The notes beneath the pieces are model-generated. The model was given only the letters and a program-made list of their open reading frames with translations. It did not search any database and was not told the DNA's origin. Made by a program: the position numbers and the translations under genes. Below, one piece after another: positions 46,551 to 55,179 of a DNA stretch of 64,000 nucleotides. Origin of the DNA: Brucella tritici (lineage in GTDB: Bacteria > Pseudomonadota > Alphaproteobacteria > Rhizobiales > Rhizobiaceae); NCBI RefSeq assembly GCF_902825325.1, contig NZ_CADEAR010000010.1:1-64000 (forward strand), read 5' to 3'. The first letter of the stretch is position 1. The number at the start of each line of letters is the position of its first letter.

Positions 46551-47552
46551 ATGTCATATCGCTTTTTGTTCGTTCTTCTTGGTTGTGTTGTGCTCGCACT
46601 TTTCCCCTTTGGTGCCGAAGCGCTGGGGCAAACGGCTGCGTCGAGCCTTGTCGCCCGGATCATGATCTATGCTATCGCCGCGGCCAGCCTCAATCTGATC
46701 CTCGGCTATGGCGGGATGGTTTCCTTCGGTCATGCTGCCTTCTTCGGCATCGGCTCCTATGTCGTGGGCATCCTTTATTTTCACCATGCCGAAGAGACTA
46801 TGCTTTTCGGCTTCATTCCGGGTTCTGACCAGTTTCTGATCACCGTTCCGGCGGCAATGCTGGTGGCAGGTCTTGCCGCTTTGGTGATCGGAGCATTGGC
46901 ATTGCGCACTTCCGGTGTGCAGTTCATCATGATTACGCTCGCCTTCGCGCAGATGCTCTTCTTCCTCTTCGTTTCGCTCAAAACTTATGGTGGCGAAGAC
47001 GGTATCATCGTGCGTCGAGCCAATGATCTTTTCGGCCTCAGCCTGCGTGACAAGACGACGATGTATTATGTCATTCTCGTCTCGATGATCCTGTATTTCG
47101 CTTTCCTCTGGCGGGTCGTGCATTCGTCCTATGGCGCGGTGCTTTCCGGCATTCGCCAGAGCGAGCGGCGCATGACGGCCATGGGAATCGAAACCTATCG
47201 CTACAAGCTCTATGGCTTCGTCCTCGCCGGAATGGGCGCTGGTCTGGCGGGCGCGCTTCTCACTATTTTCATGCGGTTTGCGAGCCCGGATACGCTGCAC
47301 TGGACCAAGTCGGGAGAGTTGATGGTGATGGTCATTCTGGGTGGTGTCGGCACTTTCTTTGGGCCTATCTGGGGCGCGGCTGCATTCCTGATCCTCCAGA
47401 CCTATCTCGCCTCCTGGACCGAGCATTGGCAGCTCGCCATGGGCATCATTCTGCTCGTCGTGGTTTTGGGAACCAAGGGCGGCATTGTCGGCGGCTGGCG
47501 TGCGCTTTGCCGTCCGTTTCGCAAAGACCGCAAGGTGGAGGTGCCCGCATGA
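46551..47552 (+). CDS. LivM-type ABC permease
   Basis: 333-residue inner-membrane permease. LivM marks: SLNLILGYGGMVSFGHAAFFGIGSY, ALRTSGVQFIMITLAFAQMLFF and GIRQSERRMTAMGIETYRYK. TAGGAG lies before the ATG; the stop overlaps the LivG-type start (ATGA). Confidence 0.88.
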   Translation: MSYRFLFVLLGCVVLALFPFGAEALGQTAASSLVARIMIYAIAAASLNLILGYGGMVSFGHAAFFGIGSYVVGILYFHHAEETMLFGFIPGSDQFLITVPAAMLVAGLAALVIGALALRTSGVQFIMITLAFAQMLFFLFVSLKTYGGEDGIIVRRANDLFGLSLRDKTTMYYVILVSMILYFAFLWRVVHSSYGAVLSGIRQSERRMTAMGIETYRYKLYGFVLAGMGAGLAGALLTIFMRFASPDTLHWTKSGELMVMVILGGVGTFFGPIWGAAAFLILQTYLASWTEHWQLAMGIILLVVVLGTKGGIVGGWRALCRPFRKDRKVEVPA

Positions 47553-48304
47553 CTGCGATATTGCAGGTCCGCGATCTGGTGAAGCGCTTTGCCGGTCTGG
47601 TCGCGACGGATCATGTGACACTCGACGTCACGGAAGGGCATATCCATGCCCTGATCGGACCGAACGGAGCGGGCAAGTCCACACTCATCAACCAGCTTTG
47701 CGGTGAATTGACGCCCACATCGGGAACGATCAGCCTGATGGGCGAAGATATCACCAAACTGCCAGCGGCCACGCGTGTCGGGCGTGGATTGGGACGCACA
47801 TTCCAGATATCGACGCTCCTGAACGATATGAGTGTACGCCAGAATATCGCCATGGCGGTGCAGGCGCGCGAGGGGCACAATTTCCGGATTCTCGACAGCC
47901 TGAAAGGCCGCAGCGCCATCTGGCATGAGGTTGATGCAATCCTTGCCGGGAGCCGTCTGGCCAATCACCCGGAGAAGCTTGCAGGCGATCTGTCGAGCGG
48001 TGGGCGCAAGCAGCTGGAACTGCTGATGGCGCTGGCCGGAAAGCCGAAGCTTCTGCTCCTCGATGAGCCGATGGCTGGTCTCGGCCATGTCGAAAGCCAG
48101 GAAATGATCGAGCTTTTGCAGGGGCTGCGCGGCAAGGTTTCAATGCTGCTTGTCGAGCACGACATGGAGGCGGTGTTTGCGCTCGCTGACCGCATATCGG
48201 TGCTGGTCTATGGCCGTGTCATTCTGACGGGTACGGTGGAAGACATACGGGCGAGCGAAGCTGTGCGGGAAGCCTATCTCGGCGGGGAGGAGGAACTGTG
48301 CTGA
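47549..48304 (+). CDS. LivG-type ABC ATPase
   Basis: 251-residue ATPase. Walker A GPNGAGKST near 38-46, signature LSSGGRKQLELLMALA, Walker B LLLLDEPMAGLGHVE, switch LLVEHDMEAVF. Start placed at ATG 47549 from the four-base overlap with the permease gene; the upstream frame is a shadow of that gene. Confidence 0.88.
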   Translation: MTAILQVRDLVKRFAGLVATDHVTLDVTEGHIHALIGPNGAGKSTLINQLCGELTPTSGTISLMGEDITKLPAATRVGRGLGRTFQISTLLNDMSVRQNIAMAVQAREGHNFRILDSLKGRSAIWHEVDAILAGSRLANHPEKLAGDLSSGGRKQLELLMALAGKPKLLLLDEPMAGLGHVESQEMIELLQGLRGKVSMLLVEHDMEAVFALADRISVLVYGRVILTGTVEDIRASEAVREAYLGGEEELC

Positions 48305-48999
48305 AAATCGACGGACTTCAGGCTGCTTATGGCCATTCACAGGTATTGTTCGACGTCTCGCTGGAAGTGAATGAGGGGGAACTGGTCACGCTCATGGGCC
48401 GCAACGGCATGGGCAAGACCACGACCATACGCACATTGATGGGTCTCCTCGCTCCCAAAGGGGGGCAGGTCCAGATCGCAGGTCGCGACACGACCAGCTA
48501 CAGCCCGGAAAAAGTCGCGCGTCTGGGTGTCGGCCTCGTGCCGGAAGGACGGCAGATTTTCCCGACATTGACCGTGCGGGAAAATCTGGTCGCAACCGCG
48601 TCGAACCGCTGCAAGCGGCAGTCGCCGTGGGATCTCGGCAAGATATATGCGCTTTTCCCGCGTATGCAGGAGCGTGCGGATCAGACGGCGGGCACGCTTT
48701 CAGGCGGCGAACAACAGATGCTGGCCATCGGGCGTGCATTGATGACGAACCCGCATCTTCTGATCCTCGATGAAGCGACGGAAGGTCTTGCACCTGTCAT
48801 CCGCACGGAAATCTGGCATTGCATCATGCAATTGCGTGAAATGGGCCAGTCGATCCTCCTGATCGACAAGAATATTGCGGTTTTGAAGAAGTTGGCGGAT
48901 CGTCATTATATTGTCGAGAAAGGCCGAACGGTCTGGCGCGGGACGAGTGCTGATCTGGAACGTGACCGTGACCAGGTGCATGCCTATGTCGGCATCTGA
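48298..48999 (+). CDS. LivF-type ABC ATPase
   Basis: 233-residue ATPase. Walker A GRNGMGKTT, signature LSGGEQQMLAIGRALM, Walker B LLILDEATEGLAPVIR, and ILLIDKNIAVL where the usual switch His region reads DKN. Starts with GTG 48298 (GGAGGAG upstream), overlapping the preceding stop. Confidence 0.87.
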   Translation: MLKIDGLQAAYGHSQVLFDVSLEVNEGELVTLMGRNGMGKTTTIRTLMGLLAPKGGQVQIAGRDTTSYSPEKVARLGVGLVPEGRQIFPTLTVRENLVATASNRCKRQSPWDLGKIYALFPRMQERADQTAGTLSGGEQQMLAIGRALMTNPHLLILDEATEGLAPVIRTEIWHCIMQLREMGQSILLIDKNIAVLKKLADRHYIVEKGRTVWRGTSADLERDRDQVHAYVGI

Positions 49000-49792
49000 G
49001 ACAATCATCCTCGTTGGATGGGGTGCTATCGGCAAGCGGGTCGCAGAACTTCTTGCTGAGCGAAAAAGTGCCGTAAGGATCGGCGCTGTGGCGGTACGCG
49101 ACAGGTCGGCATCCCGTGACGGACTGCCTGCTGGTGCTATGCTCATCGAAGATCCTGCCGAGCTTGCAGCCACCGGCGCGAGCCTTGTGGTGGAGGCGGC
49201 AGGTCGTCCCAGCGTCTTGCCTTGGGGCGAGGCGGCGCTTTCCGCCGGAATGGATTTCGCGGTTTCATCGACATCGGCTTTCGTAGAAGACGCGATCTTT
49301 CAAAGGCTGAAGGATGCTGCTGCGGCCAGCGGTGCGAGACTGATTATTCCACCCGGCGCGCTGGGTGGCATCGACGCGCTGTCGGCTGCAAGCCGGCTTT
49401 CGATTGCAAGCGTCGAGCATCGTATCATCAAGCCTGCAAAAGCATGGGCGGGCACGCGGGCCGCCCAAATGGTGCCGCTTGACGAAATCAGCGAGGCCAC
49501 GGTCTTCTTTACGGATACGGCCCGCAAGGCAGCGGATGCCTTTCCGCAAAATGCCAATGTCGCGGTCATTACTTCGCTCGCAGGAATTGGTCTCGATCGC
49601 ACGCGTGTTACACTGGTTGCAGATCCGGCGGCGCGCCTCAACATGCATGAGATCATCGCTGAAGGCGATTTCGGCAGGATGCACCTGCGTTTTGAGAATG
49701 GGCCGCTGGCGACTAACCCGAAATCGTCCGAAATGACCGCGCTCAACCTCGTGCGCGCGATCGAGAACCGTGTCGCCACAACGATTATCTGA
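48986..49792 (+). CDS. nadX: L-aspartate dehydrogenase family protein (NadX-like)
   Basis: About 268-residue NAD(P)-dependent enzyme. Rossmann motif ILVGWGAIGKRVAELL at the start, PPGALGGIDALSAA in the middle, and the AspDH block NANVAVITSLAGIGLDRTRVTLVADP. Aspartate dehydrogenases interconvert aspartate and iminoaspartate/oxaloacetate; in catabolic clusters homologues may act on other amino or imino acids. Its start (ATG 48980 or 48986) lies inside the end of the LivF-type gene, so it is the last gene of the dioxygenase/importer operon. A role in NAD synthesis is conceivable because both it and the dioxygenase lead towards quinolinate, but no nadA or nadC is nearby. Confidence 0.8.
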   Translation: MSASETIILVGWGAIGKRVAELLAERKSAVRIGAVAVRDRSASRDGLPAGAMLIEDPAELAATGASLVVEAAGRPSVLPWGEAALSAGMDFAVSSTSAFVEDAIFQRLKDAAAASGARLIIPPGALGGIDALSAASRLSIASVEHRIIKPAKAWAGTRAAQMVPLDEISEATVFFTDTARKAADAFPQNANVAVITSLAGIGLDRTRVTLVADPAARLNMHEIIAEGDFGRMHLRFENGPLATNPKSSEMTALNLVRAIENRVATTII

Positions 49793-49851
49793 TACGTAAA
49801 AACAAAAAATAGAGCATTTCCAATGGTTCATGAAAAACCGGAAATGCTCCA
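49791..49851 (+). repeat. Dispersed repeat, copy 6 (partial)
   Basis: Carries the tail ACGTAAAAACAAAAAATAG of the element and then the palindrome GAGCATTTCC-...-GGAAATGCTC (49813-49850), corresponding to the second hairpin of copy 5; the first hairpin is missing. Confidence 0.65.
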
Positions 49852-49861
49852 GGTTTTAACA

Positions 49862-49891
49862 AGAAAAGCCCGCCATCTGGCGGGCTTTTCT
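49862..49891. terminator. Strong bidirectional terminator
   Basis: Arms AGAAAAGCCCGCCA (49862-49875) and TGGCGGGCTTTTCT (49878-49891) are perfectly complementary with A and T tracts on both sides. It separates the convergent nadX-like and binding-protein genes. Confidence 0.88.
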
Positions 49892-49905
49892 ATTATGCGG
49901 ACATC

Positions 49906-51093
49906 CTATTCCGCATCCATCTTGCATTGTGCGGCATAGATATCGCTATGCGCGGTCAGGACTTTCTTCTCCGTCTTCAGGTAGGGCTTGCCGTTGGAAT
50001 CTTCAGCCACGCCGAGCGCATACCAATCCTGGACGGGATGCTGGTTCGTTCCGAGTTTGAATTCCCCGCGCACGGAAGGAATTTGCGCGGAAAGCAATGC
50101 CTTGCGGAAAGCCTTGGTATCGATGTCGTCACCCGAGACGCCAGCAAGACCTGCACCCATCATCAGTGCGGCATCATAGCCTTGTGCGGCATAATAGGTG
50201 ATCGGGCGATCCCCGAATTTCGCTTTCCAGGCGGCAACGAATTTCTTGTTTTCCGGATTGTCGAAATCGTCGTTCCAGTGACTGGTTACCCGTACGCCGT
50301 CGGCTGCCTTTCCGACCACATTGACGATGACCTGATCGAGCGATGCCGGATGAACGACCATCGGGATTTCTTTCAGCAGGCCTGACTGCTGATATTGCTG
50401 CAGAAACGCAATGCCCATGCCGCCGGGCTCAAATTCATACACCATGGAAGGCTTCGCAGCGCGGATCTGCGCGATTTCCGCAGCAAAATCGGTCTGATCC
50501 ATCTGGGTATAAACTTCGCCGACGATCTTGCCCTTGTAGAAGCGCTTGAACGCATCCATCGTCTCGCGCCCGGCCTGATAATTCGGTGCGATCAGGAAGG
50601 CCGAGTTATAATTCATCGACTGTGCCAGTGCGCCAGCACTTTCACCCTGGCCGTCATCCTGCCAGGAGCTGACGAAATAGTTCGGATGGCATTCCTTGCC
50701 TGCAAATTCGGCAGAGGCGGTGTTGGGGCTGATATAGATGCCGCCTTCATCGAGAATATCAGGCAGAGCCGCACCGGCGACATTGGCGAAGACCATGCCG
50801 GTAAAGAGCTTTACGCCCTGTTCGGATAGCATGCCTTCGGCAATCTGCTTGGCATTGCCCGGCTTGAGACCGTCATCCTCGACCTTGAGCGCTACCGGTT
50901 TTCCTCCCAGTTCGCCGCCGTTCTGATCGATTGCGAGCTGGAATCCGTCACGAATATCCTGCCCGAGATAGCCGGCCGGGCCCGAAAGGGTCGTGATCAT
51001 GCCGATGGTGACGGGTTCCTTGGCAAAGGCCGAGATTGTTCCGGCCAAGGATAGACAAAGTGCCGAAGCACCAAGCAGTGAAAGCTTGAGCAT
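49906..51093 (-). CDS. Branched-chain-type ABC substrate-binding protein (orphan paralogue)
   Basis: 395-residue periplasmic protein; signal peptide LLGASALCLSLAGTISAFAKE. Clear paralogue of the binding protein at 44398: shared TLSGPxGYLGQD, VEDDxxKPGN, GVKLFTG, APNYQAG, PGGMGIAFLxQYQQ, and NQHPxQDWY segments. It has no permease or ATPase of its own, so it likely delivers a second ligand to the neighbouring LivHMGF-type channel. Start has GAGAGGA upstream. It lies beside the LysR gene and the flavin monooxygenase/HOD-type operon, suggesting that it binds that pathway's substrate. Confidence 0.86.
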   Translation of the reverse strand: MLKLSLLGASALCLSLAGTISAFAKEPVTIGMITTLSGPAGYLGQDIRDGFQLAIDQNGGELGGKPVALKVEDDGLKPGNAKQIAEGMLSEQGVKLFTGMVFANVAGAALPDILDEGGIYISPNTASAEFAGKECHPNYFVSSWQDDGQGESAGALAQSMNYNSAFLIAPNYQAGRETMDAFKRFYKGKIVGEVYTQMDQTDFAAEIAQIRAAKPSMVYEFEPGGMGIAFLQQYQQSGLLKEIPMVVHPASLDQVIVNVVGKAADGVRVTSHWNDDFDNPENKKFVAAWKAKFGDRPITYYAAQGYDAALMMGAGLAGVSGDDIDTKAFRKALLSAQIPSVRGEFKLGTNQHPVQDWYALGVAEDSNGKPYLKTEKKVLTAHSDIYAAQCKMDAE

Positions 51094-51282
51094 GAAAGTT
51101 CCTCTCTTGATTGCCCTTCACGACCTTTTCTCTGCCCCGCACTTGAACGCGCAGTTTCTGACAGGAGGTCTTGACGGTCATTTCATGCTGAAACTTGAAG
51201 CCCGTAAACTGAACACTCTTCGCACTGCTATGAGGCTTAGGAATATCAGAACGGTGTGTTGAGGGGGAGAGGGAGTCTGCTT

Positions 51283-52203
51283 TCAGTTCTCCCGGGCAAT
51301 TTCCCGAAGCACTTGAATGAAGAGGTCTGCCGTGGCCGAACGGTTGCTTTCGGGAAGCGTGGTGATCCCCAGAAAGCCCGACGTCGCGCCGAGCTGCACA
51401 GGCAGAATGGCAAGCTGGCCGGAGGCTTCTTCAATCCGGGCCACTTGCGCGGGCATGACGCAGATATAGTCTGCCTGCAAAAGCAGTCCCTTGTTGATGA
51501 GCGGCGAGACGGATTCAACGGATTGCGCAGGTGGTGGAACGCCCTCTTCGCGAAAGGCGCGGTCGATCTGAAGGCGGAGATTGGTTTCCTTTGGCGGCAA
51601 AATCCAGTCCCATTCGATTAGATCATGGAGACAAAGCGCGGGGCGCAGCGTCAATGGATGGTCGCGGCGCACCACGACAACGGCGTTATCCGGAATCAGG
51701 ACTTCCTGCACGAGATTGACCGGCTCGTGCCGCTCGGAAAGACGGCCTATCACCATGTCGAGCTCCCCCGCCCGCAATGCTGGCATCAGGACGTCATCCG
51801 TTCCCGTTACGACCTTGACTACGATGCGGCGATTGTCGCGCCGGACTTTGGCAATGGCTCTTGGAAGCAGATCGGCTGATGCAGAAAGCAAGGTTCCGAT
51901 GGCCAGTCGCCCGCCAGTGCCATCGCGCAGATCGGCAAGATTTTGTTCTGCCACCAAAAGATGGGCAAGGAGACGCCTGGCGTCAGTGGTCAGTTGCATG
52001 CCCGCGTGGGTCGGGACGACTCCCCTGTTGGTGCGTGTGAAAAGCCGCAATCCGGTCAGGGCTTCGATTTCCTGCAACGCCTTGGTGACTGCGGATTGGG
52101 TAACGTTCAACCGGTCGGCAGCGCGCGCGATGCTGCGCTCCTCCTCGATCGCATCGATGATGCGGATATACCGGATCGTCAGATGATTGGTGAGCAATGC
52201 CAT
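51283..52203 (-). CDS. LysR-family regulator of the quinolone-type operon
   Basis: 306 residues. Helix-turn-helix near 8-68 (YIRIIDAIEEERSIARAADRLNVTQSAVTKALQEIEALTGLRLFTRTNRGVVPTHAG), then a LysR substrate-binding domain (GGRLAIGTLLSASADLLPRAI). It is of the GbpR/PcaQ-like branch in general style. Divergent from the flavin monooxygenase gene; a perfect dyad ACAGATAT-N11-ATATCTGT lies between them. Likely activates the three-gene operon in response to its substrate. Confidence 0.87.
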   Translation of the reverse strand: MALLTNHLTIRYIRIIDAIEEERSIARAADRLNVTQSAVTKALQEIEALTGLRLFTRTNRGVVPTHAGMQLTTDARRLLAHLLVAEQNLADLRDGTGGRLAIGTLLSASADLLPRAIAKVRRDNRRIVVKVVTGTDDVLMPALRAGELDMVIGRLSERHEPVNLVQEVLIPDNAVVVVRRDHPLTLRPALCLHDLIEWDWILPPKETNLRLQIDRAFREEGVPPPAQSVESVSPLINKGLLLQADYICVMPAQVARIEEASGQLAILPVQLGATSGFLGITTLPESNRSATADLFIQVLREIAREN

Positions 52204-52230
52204 ATCGCCTCCTCACGGATATGCCAGCCC

Positions 52231-52257
52231 ACAGATATTCTATTTCCTCATATCTGT
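52231..52257. promoter_or_regulatory. LysR-type operator (T-N11-A dyad)
   Basis: Perfect eight-base arms ACAGATAT (52231-52238) and ATATCTGT (52250-52257) separated by exactly 11 bases, matching the canonical LysR recognition shape. It lies 27 bases from the LysR start and 75 from the monooxygenase start. Confidence 0.75.
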
Positions 52258-52331
52258 CGCGGTCAGAATTCACTTTCCTTTGTCGGCAGGACTTGGAAAT
52301 CTCTCCTCGAAATGGGTTGAGGAGAATTGGA

Positions 52332-53465
52332 ATGACGAAACGTCACGCGGAGATCGCTGGCGCGGGCATTGCGGGACTGGCTTCTGCTACAGCGCTCGCG
52401 CAGCGCGGGTGGAGTGTCAGGGTACATGAGCGCTCGCCCAATCTGCGCACTTTCGGCGCCGGGATTTATATCTGGAGCAATGGCCTGCATGTACTCAAGG
52501 CCTTGGGCGCCTATGACGAGGCCGTGATCGGCGCTCATGAGGGACCGGAATTCCATACGCGCGATCACCGCAATGAAACGATGGAAGAGATTCCAATCAA
52601 TGGCAACGGACCAGCGCGCCTTATCACGATCCTGCGCGAGACATTGCTGACGGCATTGCTCAATGCTGCGCGTCGTGCCGGAGTTGAAGTCGTCACTGGT
52701 GCGGAAGCTGTCGGTGCAACGCCCGAAGGCGAATTGCTGCTGGCCGATGGTAAACGACTTGCCGCCGATCTGGTCATCGGGGCGGATGGCATCAATTCGA
52801 AGGTCAGGGATTCGCTTGATCTCATGTTGTACCGCAAGCCGCTCGGCTACGGCGCGGTGCGCATGATGATAAAGCGTGAGAGCGCAGACGCTCCCGTTGA
52901 AGATTTGCCGCGCTATATCGAGCATTTCTCAGGCTCGCGCCGCATCCTTTATACGCCGGCCAGCGAGACCGATCTCTATATTGCGCTCTGCGCAGCGGTC
53001 GAAGACGAGATGGCTTATCGCATACCGGTCGATACCGCGCTCTGGACCGAAAGTTTCCCGCATCTTGCATCTTTGATCGCTCGTTTCGGCGATGCCGGGC
53101 GGTGGGATGCATTCGAAGTCCTGAAGCTGAAATCATGGAGCAAGGGCCGGGTGGCAATCCTCGGCGATGGTGCCCATGCGATGCCACCTTATCTCGGACA
53201 GGGTGGCGGTTGCGCCTTAATGAACGCGCTGGGGCTGGCTGTTGCGCTGGACGAACATACGGATGTGAGCAAAGCGCTGGCCGCTTGGGAAGCGCGTGAG
53301 CGTCCGATGACCGAACATACGCAGGACACTGCGGAGCGGCTTGGCGACATGAATTACTGGCCCGACGACGTGCGCTCGCAAGTGCTGAAAATTACCGGGA
53401 AATGCGCTCAGCTTGGTGCGGAACGCATGAAGACCGCTTTGCATATTCCAACAGGCGCAGCCTGA
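52332..53465 (+). CDS. FAD-dependent aromatic monooxygenase (group A), candidate 4-quinolone 3-monooxygenase
   Basis: 377-residue flavoprotein hydroxylase of the PHBH/salicylate hydroxylase fold. Motifs: FAD-binding GAGIAGLASATALAQRG at residues 9-25, the DG motif VIGADGINSKVRDSL near 155, and GDGAHAMPPYLGQGGG near 280. It should use NAD(P)H and O2 to hydroxylate an aromatic ring in the cytosol. Start at ATG 52332 (GGAGAATTGGA). The next two genes encode a HOD-type dioxygenase and an amidase, the partners of 4-oxoquinaldine 3-monooxygenase in quinaldine degradation, so 3-hydroxylation of a 4(1H)-quinolone is my best inference. By sequence alone it could also be a hydroxynicotinate or salicylate-type hydroxylase. 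Confidence 0.82.
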   Translation: MTKRHAEIAGAGIAGLASATALAQRGWSVRVHERSPNLRTFGAGIYIWSNGLHVLKALGAYDEAVIGAHEGPEFHTRDHRNETMEEIPINGNGPARLITILRETLLTALLNAARRAGVEVVTGAEAVGATPEGELLLADGKRLAADLVIGADGINSKVRDSLDLMLYRKPLGYGAVRMMIKRESADAPVEDLPRYIEHFSGSRRILYTPASETDLYIALCAAVEDEMAYRIPVDTALWTESFPHLASLIARFGDAGRWDAFEVLKLKSWSKGRVAILGDGAHAMPPYLGQGGGCALMNALGLAVALDEHTDVSKALAAWEARERPMTEHTQDTAERLGDMNYWPDDVRSQVLKITGKCAQLGAERMKTALHIPTGAA

Positions 53466-53488
53466 AACACCGGATGATGGAGATTTTT

Positions 53489-54277
53489 ATGAAAACGATG
53501 AAAATTGGCAATAATGTTTTTTCCTGGGATGAAACCGGAAGCGGTCCTGCGATCGTGCTGCTTTCTGGATGGTGCCAGGATCACCGCCTGTTCAAGACAT
53601 TGGTGCCGGAACTGGCGAAAGATCATCGCGTTATCCGCTTCGACTGGCGCGGGCATGGCGACCATCGCGAACATGACGGTGATTTCGACATCAACCAGCA
53701 AGCCGATGATCTCGTCGCTTTCGTCAACGCTCTGGAGCTCGAGACCTTTCTTCCCGTTTCGACGTCCCATGGCGGCTGGGCCAATATCGAGGTCACCGAT
53801 CGGCTGGGTTCCAGCCGCGTGCCCAAATCAGTCGTAATCGACTGGATCATGAACCAGCCGAACGAAACCTTCTTTGAGCTGATCGACGGTATTCAAGACC
53901 GGCAGGTCTGGGAAAATGGCCGTGAGGGCTTCTTCGACTACTGGATCGGCGATACGAAGAACGCCGATATCGTCAATCACGTGAACAACGAGATGGCGGG
54001 TTATTCCTATGAAATGTGGGCGCGTTCGGGGCGGGAGATCGGCAAAGCCTATCGCAAATGGGGCAGCCCAATGCAACGCATGGCGGCCATGGCCGAAAAC
54101 CGTCCGATCACCCATATCTATTCGCAGCCATTCGAACCGGAATATACGCAGGCGCAGGTGGATTTCGCAGCACGCAATCCATGGTTCCAGCCCAAGAAAC
54201 TGCCCGGTACGACCCATTTCCCAACGCTTGAACAGCCTGTGAATGTGGCAAACGTTATTAGCGTGTTCAACGCATGA
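53489..54277 (+). CDS. Cofactor-independent 3-hydroxy-4-quinolone 2,4-dioxygenase (HOD-like)
   Basis: 262-residue alpha/beta-hydrolase-fold protein. It matches 1H-3-hydroxy-4-oxoquinaldine 2,4-dioxygenase (HOD), as I remember it, over its whole length: GWCQDHRLFK, ETFLPVSTSHGGW, VVIDWIM, GSPMQRMA, THIYSQPFEPEY, PWFxxKKL and GTTHFP. The HOD triad S101/D126/H251 corresponds to S93, D118 and H243 here, each with the same offset of 8, and W28 to HOD W36. HOD opens the 3-hydroxy-4-quinolone ring with O2 and no cofactor, releasing carbon monoxide and an N-acylanthranilate. HOD H100 is T92 here. Start ATG 53489 has GGAG upstream. An ordinary hydrolase role is the alternative, but the motif pattern is specific. 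Confidence 0.8.
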   Translation: MKTMKIGNNVFSWDETGSGPAIVLLSGWCQDHRLFKTLVPELAKDHRVIRFDWRGHGDHREHDGDFDINQQADDLVAFVNALELETFLPVSTSHGGWANIEVTDRLGSSRVPKSVVIDWIMNQPNETFFELIDGIQDRQVWENGREGFFDYWIGDTKNADIVNHVNNEMAGYSYEMWARSGREIGKAYRKWGSPMQRMAAMAENRPITHIYSQPFEPEYTQAQVDFAARNPWFQPKKLPGTTHFPTLEQPVNVANVISVFNA

Positions 54278-55179
54278 TGCATTTGGTTGAAGAAGCAGGT
54301 TTCGATCCGGCTCGCCTGGATCGAGACTATAATGCCAAGGCCACCGTTTCGCCGGAAGCCTTTGCTGCCGAAATGGCACGCTATCGCGCGGCAAGTGTTG
54401 CGCCGCGGGCCGATTGGGGTCGGCACTTCGACGTGGTCTATGACGAAGAAAGCGGACAACGGATCGATATTTTCGGTCCGTCGTCCACGAATGAACCATG
54501 TCCGGTTTTCGTGTTTATTCACGGCGGTTACTGGCGCGCTTTGTCAAAGGATGATTCTGCCATGATGGCGGAAATGCTCGCAGCCGAAGGCATTGCGACC
54601 GTCACAGTCGATTATCGTCTGGCGCCGGAAGTCTCCCTTGCGGAAATTACGCGGGAGGTGCGCGCGGCACTTGCCTTCGTCTGGCGTCATGGACGGGAAT
54701 ATGGTCTTGACCCGGACCGGATATCGGTTGGGGGGAGTTCGGCGGGTGGTCATCTTGCCGGAGCGCTTGTCGCGGAAGGCTGGCATGATGATTTCGGAGT
54801 GCCTCGGGATATTGTGAAGTTCGCCATGCCGGTCAGCGGGCTTTTTGAGCTTGCGCCCCTGGCGGCAACTTTCCCACAGGAGTGGTTGAGCCTCGGTCCT
54901 GCCGATGTCGATGAACTTAGCCCGATCCGTCACATTCCCGTGCGGGGCTGTCCGATTACTGTGGCATGGGCAGAGCACGAGGCAGACGGCTTCAAGCGTC
55001 AGTCGCGAGCCTATGCCGAAGGCTGGGCTGCGGCAGGCGGAGAGGCGAAGATCATCGAGGTCGCCAACCGGAACCATTACAATATTCTGATGGACTGGTG
55101 CTCGCCCGAAACCGAGATGTCGCAGGCTCTTCTCGCCGGTATTCGCAACATCGGTTCAAGCGCATCCCGAAAAGTGTGA
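54274..55179 (+). CDS. Alpha/beta-hydrolase, candidate N-acylanthranilate amidase / arylformamidase-like
   Basis: 301-residue hydrolase of the esterase/arylformamidase type: oxyanion motif HGGYW at 83-87, nucleophile S156 in GGSSAGG, and the catalytic His in NRNHYNILMD near 270. It overlaps the HOD-like gene by ATGA, so it is cotranslated. In quinaldine and alkylquinolone degradation the third enzyme is an amidase that splits the N-acylanthranilate left by HOD, which fits its place here. Kynurenine formamidase is the alternative family assignment; no tryptophan dioxygenase or kynureninase is near. Its last codons (SASRKV and stop) lie within a dispersed repeat. Confidence 0.8.
   Translation: MMHLVEEAGFDPARLDRDYNAKATVSPEAFAAEMARYRAASVAPRADWGRHFDVVYDEESGQRIDIFGPSSTNEPCPVFVFIHGGYWRALSKDDSAMMAEMLAAEGIATVTVDYRLAPEVSLAEITREVRAALAFVWRHGREYGLDPDRISVGGSSAGGHLAGALVAEGWHDDFGVPRDIVKFAMPVSGLFELAPLAATFPQEWLSLGPADVDELSPIRHIPVRGCPITVAWAEHEADGFKRQSRAYAEGWAAAGGEAKIIEVANRNHYNILMDWCSPETEMSQALLAGIRNIGSSASRKV

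Noticed and set aside
54274..55179. Calling the hydrolase kynurenine formamidase (kynB)
   Set aside because: The fold and HGGYW motif fit, but no tryptophan dioxygenase or kynureninase is near, and overlap with the HOD-like gene fits an N-acylanthranilate amidase better.
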